NCBI GenBank assembly: GCA_020632875.1
Contig: JACKET010000009.1
Location: 1-64,000, forward strand
Source of the DNA: Alphaproteobacteria bacterium
GTDB lineage: Bacteria; Myxococcota_A; UBA796; GCA-2862545
Length of the DNA stretch: 64,000 bases
Direction: 5' to 3'
A program made the position numbers and the translations under genes. Positions 17,484-26,252 of the stretch are shown here, in pieces. Below the pieces are notes generated by a model. The model did not search any database. It was not told where the DNA came from and saw nothing but the letters and a program-made list of their open reading frames with translations. The stretch's first letter is position 1. The number at the start of each line of letters is the position of its first letter.

Positions 17484-19433
17484 TCAGGGCGACGGAGTGC
17501 AGAGTGACGGGTCGCACGTGAACGACGCGTCGACCCCGTACCCGGAGTAGTCGCCAGTCGCCCGCACGTCGACGGTGTTCCCGGTCCACGTCGAGGTGAC
17601 GCTCTCCAGGTTGCCCGCGTCGACCTCCACCGCCACGTAGTTCTGGTCGAAGGTGCAGGAGGTCAGGATCGCCGAAGGCGCGTTCGGCCCGAAGTTCGCC
17701 AGCGACCACGCCGTACCGGTCGGGTGGTCGGACACCGACACGGAGGTCGCGAGGACGACGGCCCCCGAGTGCTGGCGCACGGCATGGCCGACCTGCCCCG
17801 AGACGTTGCCGTACAGCGCGACATCCGAGAGATTCACCGTTGCCGCGCCCGCCGCGAGGATGCCCCCGCCCCCCGTGTTCGCGTGGACATCCGCGAAGCT
17901 CAGGGTCGCATTGGCCCCGAAAGACAGCGCCCCACCTCCCGCCGACGCGTTGTTCGCGTAGACGTCGATGGGGTCGGCCACGCTGCCGGCCAGCAACACC
18001 GTGCACCCCGACACCTGGCGGACCGCGCTGCCGAAGCCAGAGCTGCTGTTGCCGTGGATGGAGAGCCCCGGCCCGCCGACGAGGTTCCCCCGCCCGCAGT
18101 ACACCCCGCCGCCTTCGAGGGCCGTGTTGCCGGCGATCTCGGCGCGCCCGAGATCGACATCGGGTTCGCCGAGCCCACCCTGGTTCGCCAGCTGCAGCGC
18201 GCCGCCACCGAACGTCGCATCATTGCCCTGCAGCAACGCCGTGCCGAGGAAGCTCACCTGGGCCCCGCCGCGGACGTACACCGCACCGCCGGCTCCGGAC
18301 GCCACGTTGTCCCTCCAGGTGGTGTCCGTGAACGTCACCACCGGAGGCGCGGTGGCCGCGACGAGCCTCGCGATCTGCGCGGCGCCCCCCTGCGAGGCAG
18401 AGATGCCACTGTCGAACACGGTGCGGGTCACGTCGACCATCGAGTTGCCGGACACGTAGAGGTGGCCGCCCCCGTCGTCCGGTGCCATCGAGGTCGCGGA
18501 GTTGGCGTCGAAGGCACAGTCCACGAGCGTGGCGTCGGCGTCCGCGACGTACAGGCCTCCCCCGCTCGGCGCCGCGTTCCCGGAGATCGTGACGCGCTCC
18601 AACATCGCGTGGCCGAGGGTGACGACGACCCCTCCTCCGCTCGTGCCCCCCGTGATCACGAGGTCTCGCGCAGTCACGTCCGCCTGGATCGCGAGCACGG
18701 TGGAGCCCCCGGTCGTGAGCGTGGCCGGACCGGCCCCCACGGGATGGCCCTGGAGCGTCATCGGGACGTAGGCCTGCAGGCCCGTGGGCTGGAGCACGTG
18801 CGTCCCGCAGATGTCGAAGACCATGCCCGCGGAGGCGTTGAACACCGCACCGCCGAGCGTGCCGGAGCCGGGCACCCCGTCGATGGCGAACGTCCCGTTC
18901 TCGTCGACGTCGCCGTCGCAGTCCTCGTCGACACCGCTGCAGATCTCGATGGCGCCCGGGTGGATGGCGCTGTCCAGGTCGTCGCAGTCCGCGGGGGTGG
19001 GATACCCATCACCATCCATGTCGTTCGGGTCGACGCCCGTGTCGGTGTCGGTGTCCGAATCGGTGTCCGCGTCCGTGTCGGTGTCCATGTCGGCATCGGA
19101 GTCCGTGTCCGCGTCGGAGTCCGTGTCCGTGTCGGAGTCGGTGTCCGCATCGGAGTCCGTGTCCGCGTCCGTGTCCGCATCGGAGTCGGTGTCCGCATCG
19201 GAGTCCGTGTCCGCATCGGAGTCCGTGTCCGCGTCCGTGTCGGAGTCCGTGTCCGAGTCCGCATCGGTGTCCGCGTCCGAATCCGTGTCCGCGTCGGCAT
19301 CGGAATCGGTGTCCGCATCCGCGTCCGTGTCCGCATCGGTCTCGGGGCAGTCGGGCGAGCCGATGTCGCACAGGCGCCGCTCGTGCGCCTGTCCGCCGAT
19401 CCAGCATCCTGCGAGCGCGAGCGCCCAGACCAT
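17484..19433 (-). CDS. Surface lipoprotein: Asp-rich stalk, MopE motif, beta-helix
   Basis: A 649-residue lipoprotein (MVWALALAGC lipobox) with a GGAGGGG ribosome site. Residues about 30-132 are a DTDAD/DTDSD repeat stalk. Next comes the MopE-type metal-binding motif (DMDGDGYPTPADCDD, then SGVDEDCDGDVDENG). The rest, rich in Gly, Asn and short beta repeats such as GGAVYVRGGAQVSFLG, looks like a right-handed beta-helix of the polymorphic outer-membrane protein type. It should sit on the outer membrane and project outward on the acidic stalk. Ligand unknown. A GGTAGAGT at 19453-19460 may be its promoter. It lies 32 bp beyond the kinase gene on the same strand. Confidence 0.85.
   Translation of the reverse strand: MVWALALAGCWIGGQAHERRLCDIGSPDCPETDADTDADADTDSDADADTDSDADTDADSDTDSDTDADTDSDADTDSDADTDSDADTDADTDSDADTDSDTDTDSDADTDSDADMDTDTDADTDSDTDTDTGVDPNDMDGDGYPTPADCDDLDSAIHPGAIEICSGVDEDCDGDVDENGTFAIDGVPGSGTLGGAVFNASAGMVFDICGTHVLQPTGLQAYVPMTLQGHPVGAGPATLTTGGSTVLAIQADVTARDLVITGGTSGGGVVVTLGHAMLERVTISGNAAPSGGGLYVADADATLVDCAFDANSATSMAPDDGGGHLYVSGNSMVDVTRTVFDSGISASQGGAAQIARLVAATAPPVVTFTDTTWRDNVASGAGGAVYVRGGAQVSFLGTALLQGNDATFGGGALQLANQGGLGEPDVDLGRAEIAGNTALEGGGVYCGRGNLVGGPGLSIHGNSSSGFGSAVRQVSGCTVLLAGSVADPIDVYANNASAGGGALSFGANATLSFADVHANTGGGGILAAGAATVNLSDVALYGNVSGQVGHAVRQHSGAVVLATSVSVSDHPTGTAWSLANFGPNAPSAILTSCTFDQNYVAVEVDAGNLESVTSTWTGNTVDVRATGDYSGYGVDASFTCDPSLCTPSP
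19039..19349 (-). repeat. Asp-rich hexanucleotide repeat tract in a lipoprotein gene
   Basis: Degenerate GACNCN/GATNCN units encode alternating Asp with Thr, Ser or Ala. The tract is in frame and forms the stalk of the encoded lipoprotein. Related tracts occur at 32698-32790 and 52815-53236. Confidence 0.85.
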
Positions 19434-19465
19434 CGACCCCTCCGAGACGGCTACTCTACCGGCTC

Positions 19466-21124
19466 TCAGTCCAATGCGCAGCGCCCGAAGGCGCTGTCGC
19501 AGCGGAAACGGAGCACCTGGCCCGGAGCGACGGTGACCGTCCCCGACCCCTCCGACATGTCGTCGAAACGGATGTCGTAGTCGTAGGTGCCGGGCGGCAC
19601 GGGCTCGTCGGCGCGGAAGGAGCCCGAGGGGCCGCGCAGGACCACCACCCCGCCGGTGGCGGTGAAGCGCCCCGGCGCGGGGGACGGCGCAGAAGGCTCC
19701 ACCACCGATTCGGGCTGGGGGACCGGAGGCGGCCGCGGCGGCGGGGATCGGGGCCCGGCAGGCGACGGCCCCACCGCGGGCTCGGCGACCACCGGCTCGG
19801 GGACCACGGGCTCCGGATCGACCGACGGCTCCGGATCGACCGACGGCTCCGGATCGACCGACGGCTCCGGGTCGGAGGCGGGCTCGGGGACCGGATCGGG
19901 GACCGCACCCGTAGTGGGGTCCCCGACGCTCGCCAGGGAGGCCAAGACCCCCACCACGACGAGGGTGCCGGCCGCGAGCGCCGCCAGACCGCCGAGCCCG
20001 AGCCCCACCCACAGCCACGGCCCGCGGGATCGGGCCGGAGGCGCCGAGTCGGTGCGGGACGGCGACACCGGCGTCTCGAACGCGACAGTCATCGCGGGAG
20101 GCGCGGGCGTCGGGTCGACCGTGGGCTCGTGGGTCGGAAGCAGCGTGCCCGCGCGCCCGGGCGCGGGGGCGGGGGTCAGCAGATCGGGGGTCAGCGCGAG
20201 GACCGCGAGCCCGCCGGCCTCTCCGACCTCGAGGGTCGTGGGGGACGTGGTGCGCGGCGGGCGGGGCGCGGCGAGGCCGTCACCGGAGGGCGGCACGTCC
20301 TCCCCGTCGAGCAGGGCGAGCACGTCGACGCAGTCCGCGGGCCGGGACTCGCGGTCGATGGCCATCGTGCGCGAGAGCGTGCGGAGGATGGCCTCGGGCA
20401 GGCCCTCCACCCGCTCGGACGCCGGGACGTGCGCGCCGGACGCGATGTCGTTGAACAGCGCGAGCATGTCGTCGTTCCGGTACGCCTGCTCGCCCGTCAC
20501 CATCTCGTAGAGGATGCACCCGAGGCTGTAGATGTCGGCGCGGCGATCGACCGCGGCGGCATTGCGGATCTGCTCGGGCGGCATGTACGCGGGTGTGCCC
20601 ATCGTCACGCCGGAGCGCGTGCGGTTCTCGTCGCCGGATTCGGTCAGCTTCGCGAGCCCGAAGTCGGTGACCTTCGGCACGACCTGGCCCGCGTCGAGGT
20701 GCAAGAGGACGTTCGCCGGCTTGAGATCGCGGTGCACCAGCCCCTGGGCGTGGGCGTACCCGACCCCGAGCACGATGCCGCGGAAGACGCGAACCGCTTC
20801 GTCCAGCGTGGGCCGGTAGCGCGCGAGCCACTCGTCGAGCGCCGGGCCGTGCGCGAGCTCCATCAGCAGGCCGGGCGACCCGTCGAGGTCGAGCACATCG
20901 GTGACCGCGACGAGGTGGGGATGGCGGACCCGCGCCTGGACCCGGCCCTCCCGGATCATGCGGGTGCGGATCTGGGCCGACCCCACCGTGAGGATCTTCA
21001 GGGCGTGGCGGGTGCCGAGCGTCTGGTGCTTCACGCGGTAGACGACGGCCATGCCGCCCTCCCCCAGCACCGCCTCCACCCGGTAGCGCTCGACGGACGA
21101 GCCGATCGGGAGCCTGGGGTTCAG
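19466..21124 (-). CDS. Membrane-anchored Ser/Thr protein kinase
   Basis: A 552-residue Hanks-type kinase. The kinase domain (about 14-275) has GEGGMAVVY, Lys43, HRDLKPANV and DFGLAK. It is followed by a Pro-rich linker, one transmembrane helix (WVGLGLGGLAALAAGTLVVV), an extracellular Pro-rich segment with three perfect SVDPEP repeats, and a C-terminal PEGA-like beta domain. No ATG, GTG or TTG lies close upstream of the kinase fold. The only start giving the normal 13-residue lead-in (compare the kinase at 62620) is CTG at 21124, which overlaps the stop of the upstream lipoprotein gene as CTGA. The pair probably forms one signalling unit at the envelope. Confidence 0.85.
   Translation of the reverse strand: MNPRLPIGSSVERYRVEAVLGEGGMAVVYRVKHQTLGTRHALKILTVGSAQIRTRMIREGRVQARVRHPHLVAVTDVLDLDGSPGLLMELAHGPALDEWLARYRPTLDEAVRVFRGIVLGVGYAHAQGLVHRDLKPANVLLHLDAGQVVPKVTDFGLAKLTESGDENRTRSGVTMGTPAYMPPEQIRNAAAVDRRADIYSLGCILYEMVTGEQAYRNDDMLALFNDIASGAHVPASERVEGLPEAILRTLSRTMAIDRESRPADCVDVLALLDGEDVPPSGDGLAAPRPPRTTSPTTLEVGEAGGLAVLALTPDLLTPAPAPGRAGTLLPTHEPTVDPTPAPPAMTVAFETPVSPSRTDSAPPARSRGPWLWVGLGLGGLAALAAGTLVVVGVLASLASVGDPTTGAVPDPVPEPASDPEPSVDPEPSVDPEPSVDPEPVVPEPVVAEPAVGPSPAGPRSPPPRPPPVPQPESVVEPSAPSPAPGRFTATGGVVVLRGPSGSFRADEPVPPGTYDYDIRFDDMSEGSGTVTVAPGQVLRFRCDSAFGRCALD
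19811..19864 (-). repeat. Three perfect 18-bp tandem repeats in the kinase linker
   Basis: Unit CTCCGGATCGACCGACGG (as read on the plus strand) is repeated three times without change and a fourth copy begins. It encodes SVDPEP repeats outside the membrane. Copy number is likely to vary by slippage. Confidence 0.8.
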
Positions 21125-21909
21125 AGCTTGCCCCGGACCACCACGGCCGCGACGCCGAGACCGGCGGCGACGGCGCCCGTGCCGTAGGCCGCGCCGGCGA
21201 ACGCGTTGGTCCGGGTGCGCTTGCCGTCGGTCCAGCTCCCGGGATCCGCGGCGTCGTAGTCGCCGTACGACCAGGCCGACAGCCCGCCGAAGCCGAGCGC
21301 CAGCGCGGCGGACGAAGCGGCCCCGACCCACAGCGGCGTCGATGCGCTGCGGCGCTCGCGCGTGGGCGGGCGGAGCGCGTAGGCAGGCGGCGTGGCGCCA
21401 GCCTCGACGAGGGCCGAGAGCCGCGCCGTGCCGGACTCGTCGACGATCTGGAGCACCACCGGGAGTGCGGGGGCCCGCTCGTTCGACGGCCGCCCGTCGA
21501 GGACCAGCACGCCGTCGGCGGGCGCGCCGAGCGTCTCCGTCGGGAGCGCATCGAGGTCGGTCGCGCGGAAGTCCTTCCACATGGGGTTGCCTTCGGCGAC
21601 GACCCCGGGGAGCCCGACGTCGGGGTCGATCCGACGTGCCGCGGCGAAGTGGGCCCGCGCCGCAGGGGCGTTCCGCGAGGCGAACTCGCTCATCCCGCGC
21701 GCGATGTGGAGGCGCGCGGCACCCGAGGGCGTGAGCACGCCGCCGAGGCAGGGCACGGCGGCTTCGAGCCCGGCGCGCGCGGACTGGACGCCCTCGGCAT
21801 CCATGGCGTCGAACGCCTCGAACACCGCCGCGGCAGCCCGTTCGACGTCGGGGCTCGACGTGGGCTCCTCGCAGGCCGCCAGCGCCGCGCCGATCGCCAC
21901 CACCACCAT
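21121..21909 (-). CDS. Lipoprotein with C-terminal membrane segments, kinase partner
   Basis: A 262-residue protein of unknown function. It has a lipobox MVVVAIGAALAAC, an alpha-helical repeat-like region (30-100), a short beta region (125-165, VLVLDGRPSNERAPALPVVL) and two hydrophobic C-terminal segments (about 192-212 and 235-258). GAGGAGCGG precedes the ATG. TACAGT at 21930-21935 is a possible -10. It is translationally coupled to the downstream kinase by the CTGA overlap, so it may be a sensor or scaffold for that kinase. Similar lipoprotein-kinase pairs occur in myxobacteria. Confidence 0.7.
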   Translation of the reverse strand: MVVVAIGAALAACEEPTSSPDVERAAAAVFEAFDAMDAEGVQSARAGLEAAVPCLGGVLTPSGAARLHIARGMSEFASRNAPAARAHFAAARRIDPDVGLPGVVAEGNPMWKDFRATDLDALPTETLGAPADGVLVLDGRPSNERAPALPVVLQIVDESGTARLSALVEAGATPPAYALRPPTRERRSASTPLWVGAASSAALALGFGGLSAWSYGDYDAADPGSWTDGKRTRTNAFAGAAYGTGAVAAGLGVAAVVVRGKL

Positions 21910-21940
21910 CCGCTCCTCCTCGCCGGGGAACTGTAGCCGC

Positions 21941-21969
21941 TTTCACCCCTCGTGGAGGCCGGCTATAGC
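21941..21969 (+). promoter_or_regulatory. Candidate promoter TTTCAC-17-TATAGC
   Basis: TATAGC (21964-21969) ends 6 nt before a GTG and 9 nt before the ATG of the arylsulfotransferase-like gene. A poor -35 (TTTCAC) lies at the standard 17-bp distance. It is divergent from the possible TACAGT of the lipoprotein gene. Confidence 0.35.
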
Positions 21970-21978
21970 GGCAGCGTG

Positions 21979-23271
21979 ATGCTCGGACTGCTGCTGCTCG
22001 GCTGCTTCGGCTCCCCTCCCGAGAAGAAGGAGATGGGGGCGCGCAGGCGCGAGCGCCTCGAGCGCCTCGCGTCCGACGAGGAGCAGATCCCCGGGCGGTT
22101 CAAGTCCATCACCGAGACCCCCGAGGAGGACCTCGAAGCGCTCGCCGCGCTCGGCTACCTCGACGGCACGATGCCGCCGCCGAACGACGCTGGCGTGCGC
22201 ATCCTCGACGCCGCGAAGGTCCAGCCCGGCGCCAACCTCTACGTGAGCGGCCAGGGTCCCGAGGCCCACCTGATCGACCGCGACGGCAACGTCCTCCACA
22301 AGTGGGCGTTCGATTGGTTCGAGGCGTTCCCCGAGACCGATCTCAAGGTCCACAAGGAGTTCCCGAACCACTGGCGACGCGCGCACCTCTATGAGAACGG
22401 CGACCTGCTCGTGGTGTGGGGCGGCCAGGGGATGGCGAAGATCGACAAGGACAGCCGCTTCCTCTGGGGCATCGACGACGAGAACATCCACCACGACCTC
22501 GACGTGGCGCCCGACGGCTCCATCTGGACGCTCTCGCGCGAGCCGATGGACCTGCCCGAGCTGTCCGACAAGCCCGTCGTGATGGACACCGTGCTCGTGC
22601 TCGAGCCCGACGGCACGGTGCGCGAGAAGTTCTCGGTGTTCGACTGCTTCCTGAACAGCAAGCACCGCCGGTGGATCCCGTTCATGGCGAAGACGGGCGA
22701 CGTGCTGCACACGAACACCATCACGATCCTGCCCGCCGGGTTCTCGAAGCCGGAGTTCAAGGAGGGCAACCTCCTCGTGAGCTTCCGCCACACGCACCGC
22801 ATCGCGACGATCGACCCGAAGAACCGCTCGGTCGAGTGGCTGCTGCACGGCACCTGGGTGGGCCAGCACCAGCCCGTGCTGCTCGACGACGACACCGTGC
22901 TGCTGTTCGACAATCGCGGGCTCTCCGACCGCTCGCGCGTGCTCGAGGCCAACACCCGCACCGGCCGCATCAGCTGGGAGTACGGCGGGGGCGACGGCGA
23001 GTACTTCTGGAGCCGCATCCTCGGCTCCGTCCAGCGGCTCGACAACGGCAACACGCTCGTCAGCGAGTCCGACAACGGGCGCGCGTTCGAGGTGACGCGC
23101 GAGGGCAAGCGGGTGTGGGAGTTCACGAATCCGTTCCGGGCGGGCGACGAAGACCAGTACATCGCGAGCCTCTACGAGCTCGTGCGCCTGCCAGCGGGCT
23201 TCGATCTGTCGTGGGCCGACGCCTCGACCGCTACGAAGTCGATCCGCTCGAAGGGCCGCCGCGCGGAATGA
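21979..23271 (+). CDS. Arylsulfotransferase-like beta-propeller lipoprotein
   Basis: A 430-residue lipoprotein (MLGLLLLGC) with a roughly 340-residue propeller domain. Repeated blades include DIDRDG-type strands (LIDRDGNVLHKWAF, LENGDLLVVWGG, VLEPDGTVREKF, ISWEYGG) and HHDLDVAPDGSIWTL, which match the arylsulfotransferase (ASST/Arylsulfotran_2) fold as I know it. Whether it transfers sulfate is uncertain, and many relatives have no known activity. The ATG at 21979 gives the shortest lipoprotein signal. A GTG at 21976 and one at 21952 are in frame. Its last 41 bp overlap the convergent zinc-ribbon protein gene. Confidence 0.78.
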   Translation: MLGLLLLGCFGSPPEKKEMGARRRERLERLASDEEQIPGRFKSITETPEEDLEALAALGYLDGTMPPPNDAGVRILDAAKVQPGANLYVSGQGPEAHLIDRDGNVLHKWAFDWFEAFPETDLKVHKEFPNHWRRAHLYENGDLLVVWGGQGMAKIDKDSRFLWGIDDENIHHDLDVAPDGSIWTLSREPMDLPELSDKPVVMDTVLVLEPDGTVREKFSVFDCFLNSKHRRWIPFMAKTGDVLHTNTITILPAGFSKPEFKEGNLLVSFRHTHRIATIDPKNRSVEWLLHGTWVGQHQPVLLDDDTVLLFDNRGLSDRSRVLEANTRTGRISWEYGGGDGEYFWSRILGSVQRLDNGNTLVSESDNGRAFEVTREGKRVWEFTNPFRAGDEDQYIASLYELVRLPAGFDLSWADASTATKSIRSKGRRAE

Positions 23272-24316
23272 ACGGATCCTCGGCGGGGAGGGCCGCGTTC
23301 GCGCCCCGCACGCGGAGCAGCGGGATCACCGCGACGCCGAGGAACAGGAACCCCACCACGCCGCCGAACGCCGTGAGCAGGAGCAGCGGCCAGAAGATGA
23401 TGCCGGGCAGCGCCACGATCGCGGCGAGCCCGAGCGTCACGAGGCCCAGCGACGCCCACAGCATCGCGCGGAACCGCGCGCGGGACGGGCTCGCGGCCAC
23501 GGCACCCGTCACCTCGCCCGACACGCCGTCGACGCGCAGCACCCGCACCCGACCGGTGGGGTCGGTGTAGGACGCGGCGTAGACCGGGAAGAGGAGCCAG
23601 CTCCAGTGCAGGCCCTCCCACTGCGCCGCGACGTACAGCTCGCGGAAGTGCTGCGCCTGCGTGGCGCGCTGGACGTCGAGCCCGATGCGCTTCTTGAGCC
23701 CGACCTCGGCGGAGGGCCACGCGTCTTCGGGGGTCAGGTCGGGCAGCAGGATGGGCGCGTCGTCGCGGAGCTTGAGCGGGCCGCGCTGCGACGGGTCGCG
23801 GACGACCTCGCGCCAGGCCTTCCACGTCGACATCGCCGGAACGTCTTCGTTGTCGTACCAGCGATCGAGCGTGCCCGCGCGGGGCTCCCAGCGGATGCGG
23901 CGGTCTTTGGTGGGCACCGTGACCCAGCGGTTCCCCTGGTACTTCTCGACCGTGCTCTCGACCTCGTAGTCGAACCCGACCTCGGCCTCCCACGTCGTGA
24001 TCACGCGCGCATCGACGAGCCACGCGGGCACGAAGTGGGCCTGGAGCCGCTCGCCGGCGCGCTCGGCCTCGCCGACGGGCATCACGTGCTGGTCGACATA
24101 GGCGCGCAGCCGCTTGGCCGCTTCGGCGGCGTCGATCGCGAACGGCACGGCCAGCTCGGGCTCCCCCTCCATGCGGACGGAGCGCGGCTCGAGCCGGCCG
24201 GTGCCGCACACCAGGCACGTCGCGTCGACCTCGCCGAGCCAGGCCGAGCCGCAGTGCGAGCAGCCGACCGGCAGCCGACCGGCGCGGCGTTCGCCCTCCT
24301 GGACGATGGCCGTCAC
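23231..24316 (-). CDS. Zinc-ribbon membrane protein, third gene of operon
   Basis: A 361-residue protein with an N-terminal zinc ribbon (CSHCG at 19-23, CLVCG at 34-38), a soluble domain of about 210 residues containing LDVQRATQAQHFRELYV and LLFPVYAASYTD, and three hydrophobic segments near the C-terminus (about 287-345). It shares the plan ribbon, PxW beta domain and C-terminal TM bundle with its upstream neighbour, so the two are probably ancient paralogues. The GTG start at 24316 overlaps the neighbour's stop (GTGA). Related proteins are often called TFIIB-type zinc-finger domain proteins. Their function is not established. It overlaps the arylsulfotransferase-like gene by 41 bp at the 3' ends. 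Confidence 0.78.
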   Translation of the reverse strand: MTAIVQEGERRAGRLPVGCSHCGSAWLGEVDATCLVCGTGRLEPRSVRMEGEPELAVPFAIDAAEAAKRLRAYVDQHVMPVGEAERAGERLQAHFVPAWLVDARVITTWEAEVGFDYEVESTVEKYQGNRWVTVPTKDRRIRWEPRAGTLDRWYDNEDVPAMSTWKAWREVVRDPSQRGPLKLRDDAPILLPDLTPEDAWPSAEVGLKKRIGLDVQRATQAQHFRELYVAAQWEGLHWSWLLFPVYAASYTDPTGRVRVLRVDGVSGEVTGAVAASPSRARFRAMLWASLGLVTLGLAAIVALPGIIFWPLLLLTAFGGVVGFLFLGVAVIPLLRVRGANAALPAEDPFIPRGGPSSGSTS

Positions 24317-25584
24317 AGGCGTTCCTCCTCGAGGGCCGTCTGGTAGATCGCGACCGCCACGACCCCGCCGAGGAACAGGAAGACGAACGCGAAGATCCAG
24401 ACGACGAGCCCCATCCCCGCGACGAGCAGCGCGGGCAGGCCGATGCACACGCCCGTGAACAGGCCGGGCATCAGGAGCGCGACCATCGCGAGGTACACGC
24501 GCATCCAGGCCACGGGGCGCGTGCCGCCGATGTCTCCCGAGGCGCCGTTGACCAGCACGACCCACTTCCGGTCGTCCCACGTGTAGGTCGACAGCCACAC
24601 CGGCAGCAGCGCGTAGTGCCAGATCTCGTCGTCGAGATCGACGGCGCACGAGAAGTTGCGCTGGCGGTCGCCGCCGGCCTCGGACTTCGCCGTGTCGGCC
24701 GCGAGGGTGCGCATCTTCGCGCGGCCGCGGTCCCAGGCCTCGGGCAGGGCGATGTCGTAGGCGTGCGCCGCGAACCCCACGAGCACGTCGGGCGTGTAGG
24801 GCACCATCTTCTCGAGCGGGAACGTGCCGGCGCGCTGGAGGCCGGCGACGCGCCCGGTGCCCTCGACCACCACGCCGTCCGTGCGGAACGCCACCCGGCC
24901 CTTCTTCCACGACCAGTCCGTCACGCGCCTGCGCTCGGTGCGGCCGTTGCGGGTCTCGGTGACCCAGCGATCCTTGCCGACCTCGACCTCGTAGTCGCAG
25001 GCCATCTGGGCGCCGAACACCCAGTAGGGAAGGTAGACCCCCATGAATCGATCGAGCCGCGCCGCTTCGACGACCCCGGGCGGCCGCATCCACCCCTCGC
25101 GGAGCCAGGACGTGGCGAGGCGCGTGGCCTCGGCGGACTGGATCGAGAACGGCAGCACGCGACCGGGACGCAGCGTCGATTCGGTGGCCGTGCGCACGAT
25201 GACGTGGTTCGACGCGCAGAACGGGCAGCTCGCCGCCATGTTGCCGGGATCGAGCGTGAGGATCGCCCCGCACCCCTCGCACGACAGCTCGGGCCGCTCG
25301 GCCCCCCACCCGCGGGCGCCGCGCTCGAGCGCCTCGAGCGTGAACTCGCCGTGCCCCTCGTCGCGGCCCTTCTGCGCCTCGGTGGTCGTGCCGCAGTACG
25401 GGCAGCTCAGGGCCTGCTTGCCCGGGTCCCACGCGATCGCGGCGCCGCAGCCGGCGCATCGCGTGCGCTGCTCGAGCACCTCCTCGACCGCGGCGGGCGC
25501 GTAGACCTCGACCCCGTCGAGGTGGCTGCGCACCAGCACGAAGCCCTTCGGAGCCCGGTAGCGCTCGAGGTCTGGGTGCGTCAT
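24313..25584 (-). CDS. Double zinc-ribbon membrane protein, second gene of operon
   Basis: A 423-residue protein. It has two CxxC-CxxC ribbons: CAGCG with CPYCG (about 43-66) and CEGCG with CPFC (about 101-124). These are followed by a conserved-looking domain with LPFSIQSAEATRLATSWL, MGVYLPYWVFGAQMACDYEV and LLPVWLSTYTWDDRKWVVLVNG, then two to three transmembrane helices (about 350-415). The ribbons should face the cytoplasm. Homologues known to me are annotated only as zinc-ribbon or primosomal N'-like proteins, and some sit beside SPFH-domain genes. The ATG overlaps the upstream stop in ATGA and the 3' end overlaps the next gene in GTGA. Confidence 0.8.
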   Translation of the reverse strand: MTHPDLERYRAPKGFVLVRSHLDGVEVYAPAAVEEVLEQRTRCAGCGAAIAWDPGKQALSCPYCGTTTEAQKGRDEGHGEFTLEALERGARGWGAERPELSCEGCGAILTLDPGNMAASCPFCASNHVIVRTATESTLRPGRVLPFSIQSAEATRLATSWLREGWMRPPGVVEAARLDRFMGVYLPYWVFGAQMACDYEVEVGKDRWVTETRNGRTERRRVTDWSWKKGRVAFRTDGVVVEGTGRVAGLQRAGTFPLEKMVPYTPDVLVGFAAHAYDIALPEAWDRGRAKMRTLAADTAKSEAGGDRQRNFSCAVDLDDEIWHYALLPVWLSTYTWDDRKWVVLVNGASGDIGGTRPVAWMRVYLAMVALLMPGLFTGVCIGLPALLVAGMGLVVWIFAFVFLFLGGVVAVAIYQTALEEERL

Positions 25585-26102
25585 GCCCCGATGCGTATCC
25601 AGCCCGCGGCGATCCAGGCGAGCGCGTCGGCCGGATCCATCGGGTCGGACAGGGTGTGCCGGGCGGCCGAGAATCGCCGCACCCGGAACGCATCGCGCCC
25701 CTCGACGACCAGCCCGCCCCCGTTCCCGTCCGGGGCGAACAGCGCGCAGTCCGCCGGGTCGAAGAGGATCCCCTCCTCGCCGAAGCGCACGTGCGACGTG
25801 AGCGGGGTGACGGCCTCCCAAGGGAGCAGGGCGTGGCGCGTCCACCGGTCGGGGGCGCCGGCACCCGTGGGCCACCACGGCCCGAGCCCGCCGTGCACCC
25901 CGTACAGGCGGGCCAGCCACGGCGGGGGCTCCCACCCCAGCACGTCGAGCTCGGGGTTCTCGCCCACGCCGGGCGCGCCGCCCAGCACCCGGGCGGCCAG
26001 GCCGAGGTACTCCACGCCAGTTCCCTCGGGCAGCTGCACCTCGCGCGCCTCACACGTGGAGAGCACCGCCAGTGCGGGCCAATCGTCGGTCCAGTGCGGC
26101 AC
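25581..26102 (-). CDS. Hypothetical protein, first gene of zinc-ribbon operon
   Basis: A 173-residue soluble protein that I do not recognise. It is rich in Trp, Pro and Gly (for example VLGWEPPPWLARLYGVHGG and WWPTGAGAPDRWTRH) and ends in an alpha-helical DPADALAWIAAGWIRI segment. There is no signal peptide or TM segment. The GTG start at 26102 has GGGAGG four bases upstream. TACACT at 26129-26134 is a possible -10 for the whole three-gene unit. The ATGA overlap couples it to the double zinc-ribbon protein, so it presumably acts with it. Confidence 0.65.
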   Translation of the reverse strand: MPHWTDDWPALAVLSTCEAREVQLPEGTGVEYLGLAARVLGGAPGVGENPELDVLGWEPPPWLARLYGVHGGLGPWWPTGAGAPDRWTRHALLPWEAVTPLTSHVRFGEEGILFDPADCALFAPDGNGGGLVVEGRDAFRVRRFSAARHTLSDPMDPADALAWIAAGWIRIGA

Positions 26103-26185
26103 GCGCCCTCCCTGCGCCTCGCACGGGAAGTGTAACCGACCTCACAAAACCGAACGCTCGCTCTTTTTCTTTTCAGAGCTTCAGT

Positions 26186-26191
26186 TACAGT
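26186..26191 (+). promoter_or_regulatory. Candidate -10 element (TACAGT) of the 36-codon ORF
   Basis: It lies at the end of a T-rich stretch. Transcription would start near 26198, giving a leader of about 55 nt before the ATG at 26253. Confidence 0.35.
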
Positions 26192-26252
26192 GGAGGAGTG
26201 ACGGCGCGCGTGGGTGCCGATCACGACCGAAACCGCCTCCGGAGGTACTTCG

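Noticed and set aside
19039..19349. SVSASESVS-type serine-rich protein on the opposite strand of the Asp repeat
   Set aside because: Produced simply by reading Asp codons on the other strand. No start context or domains.
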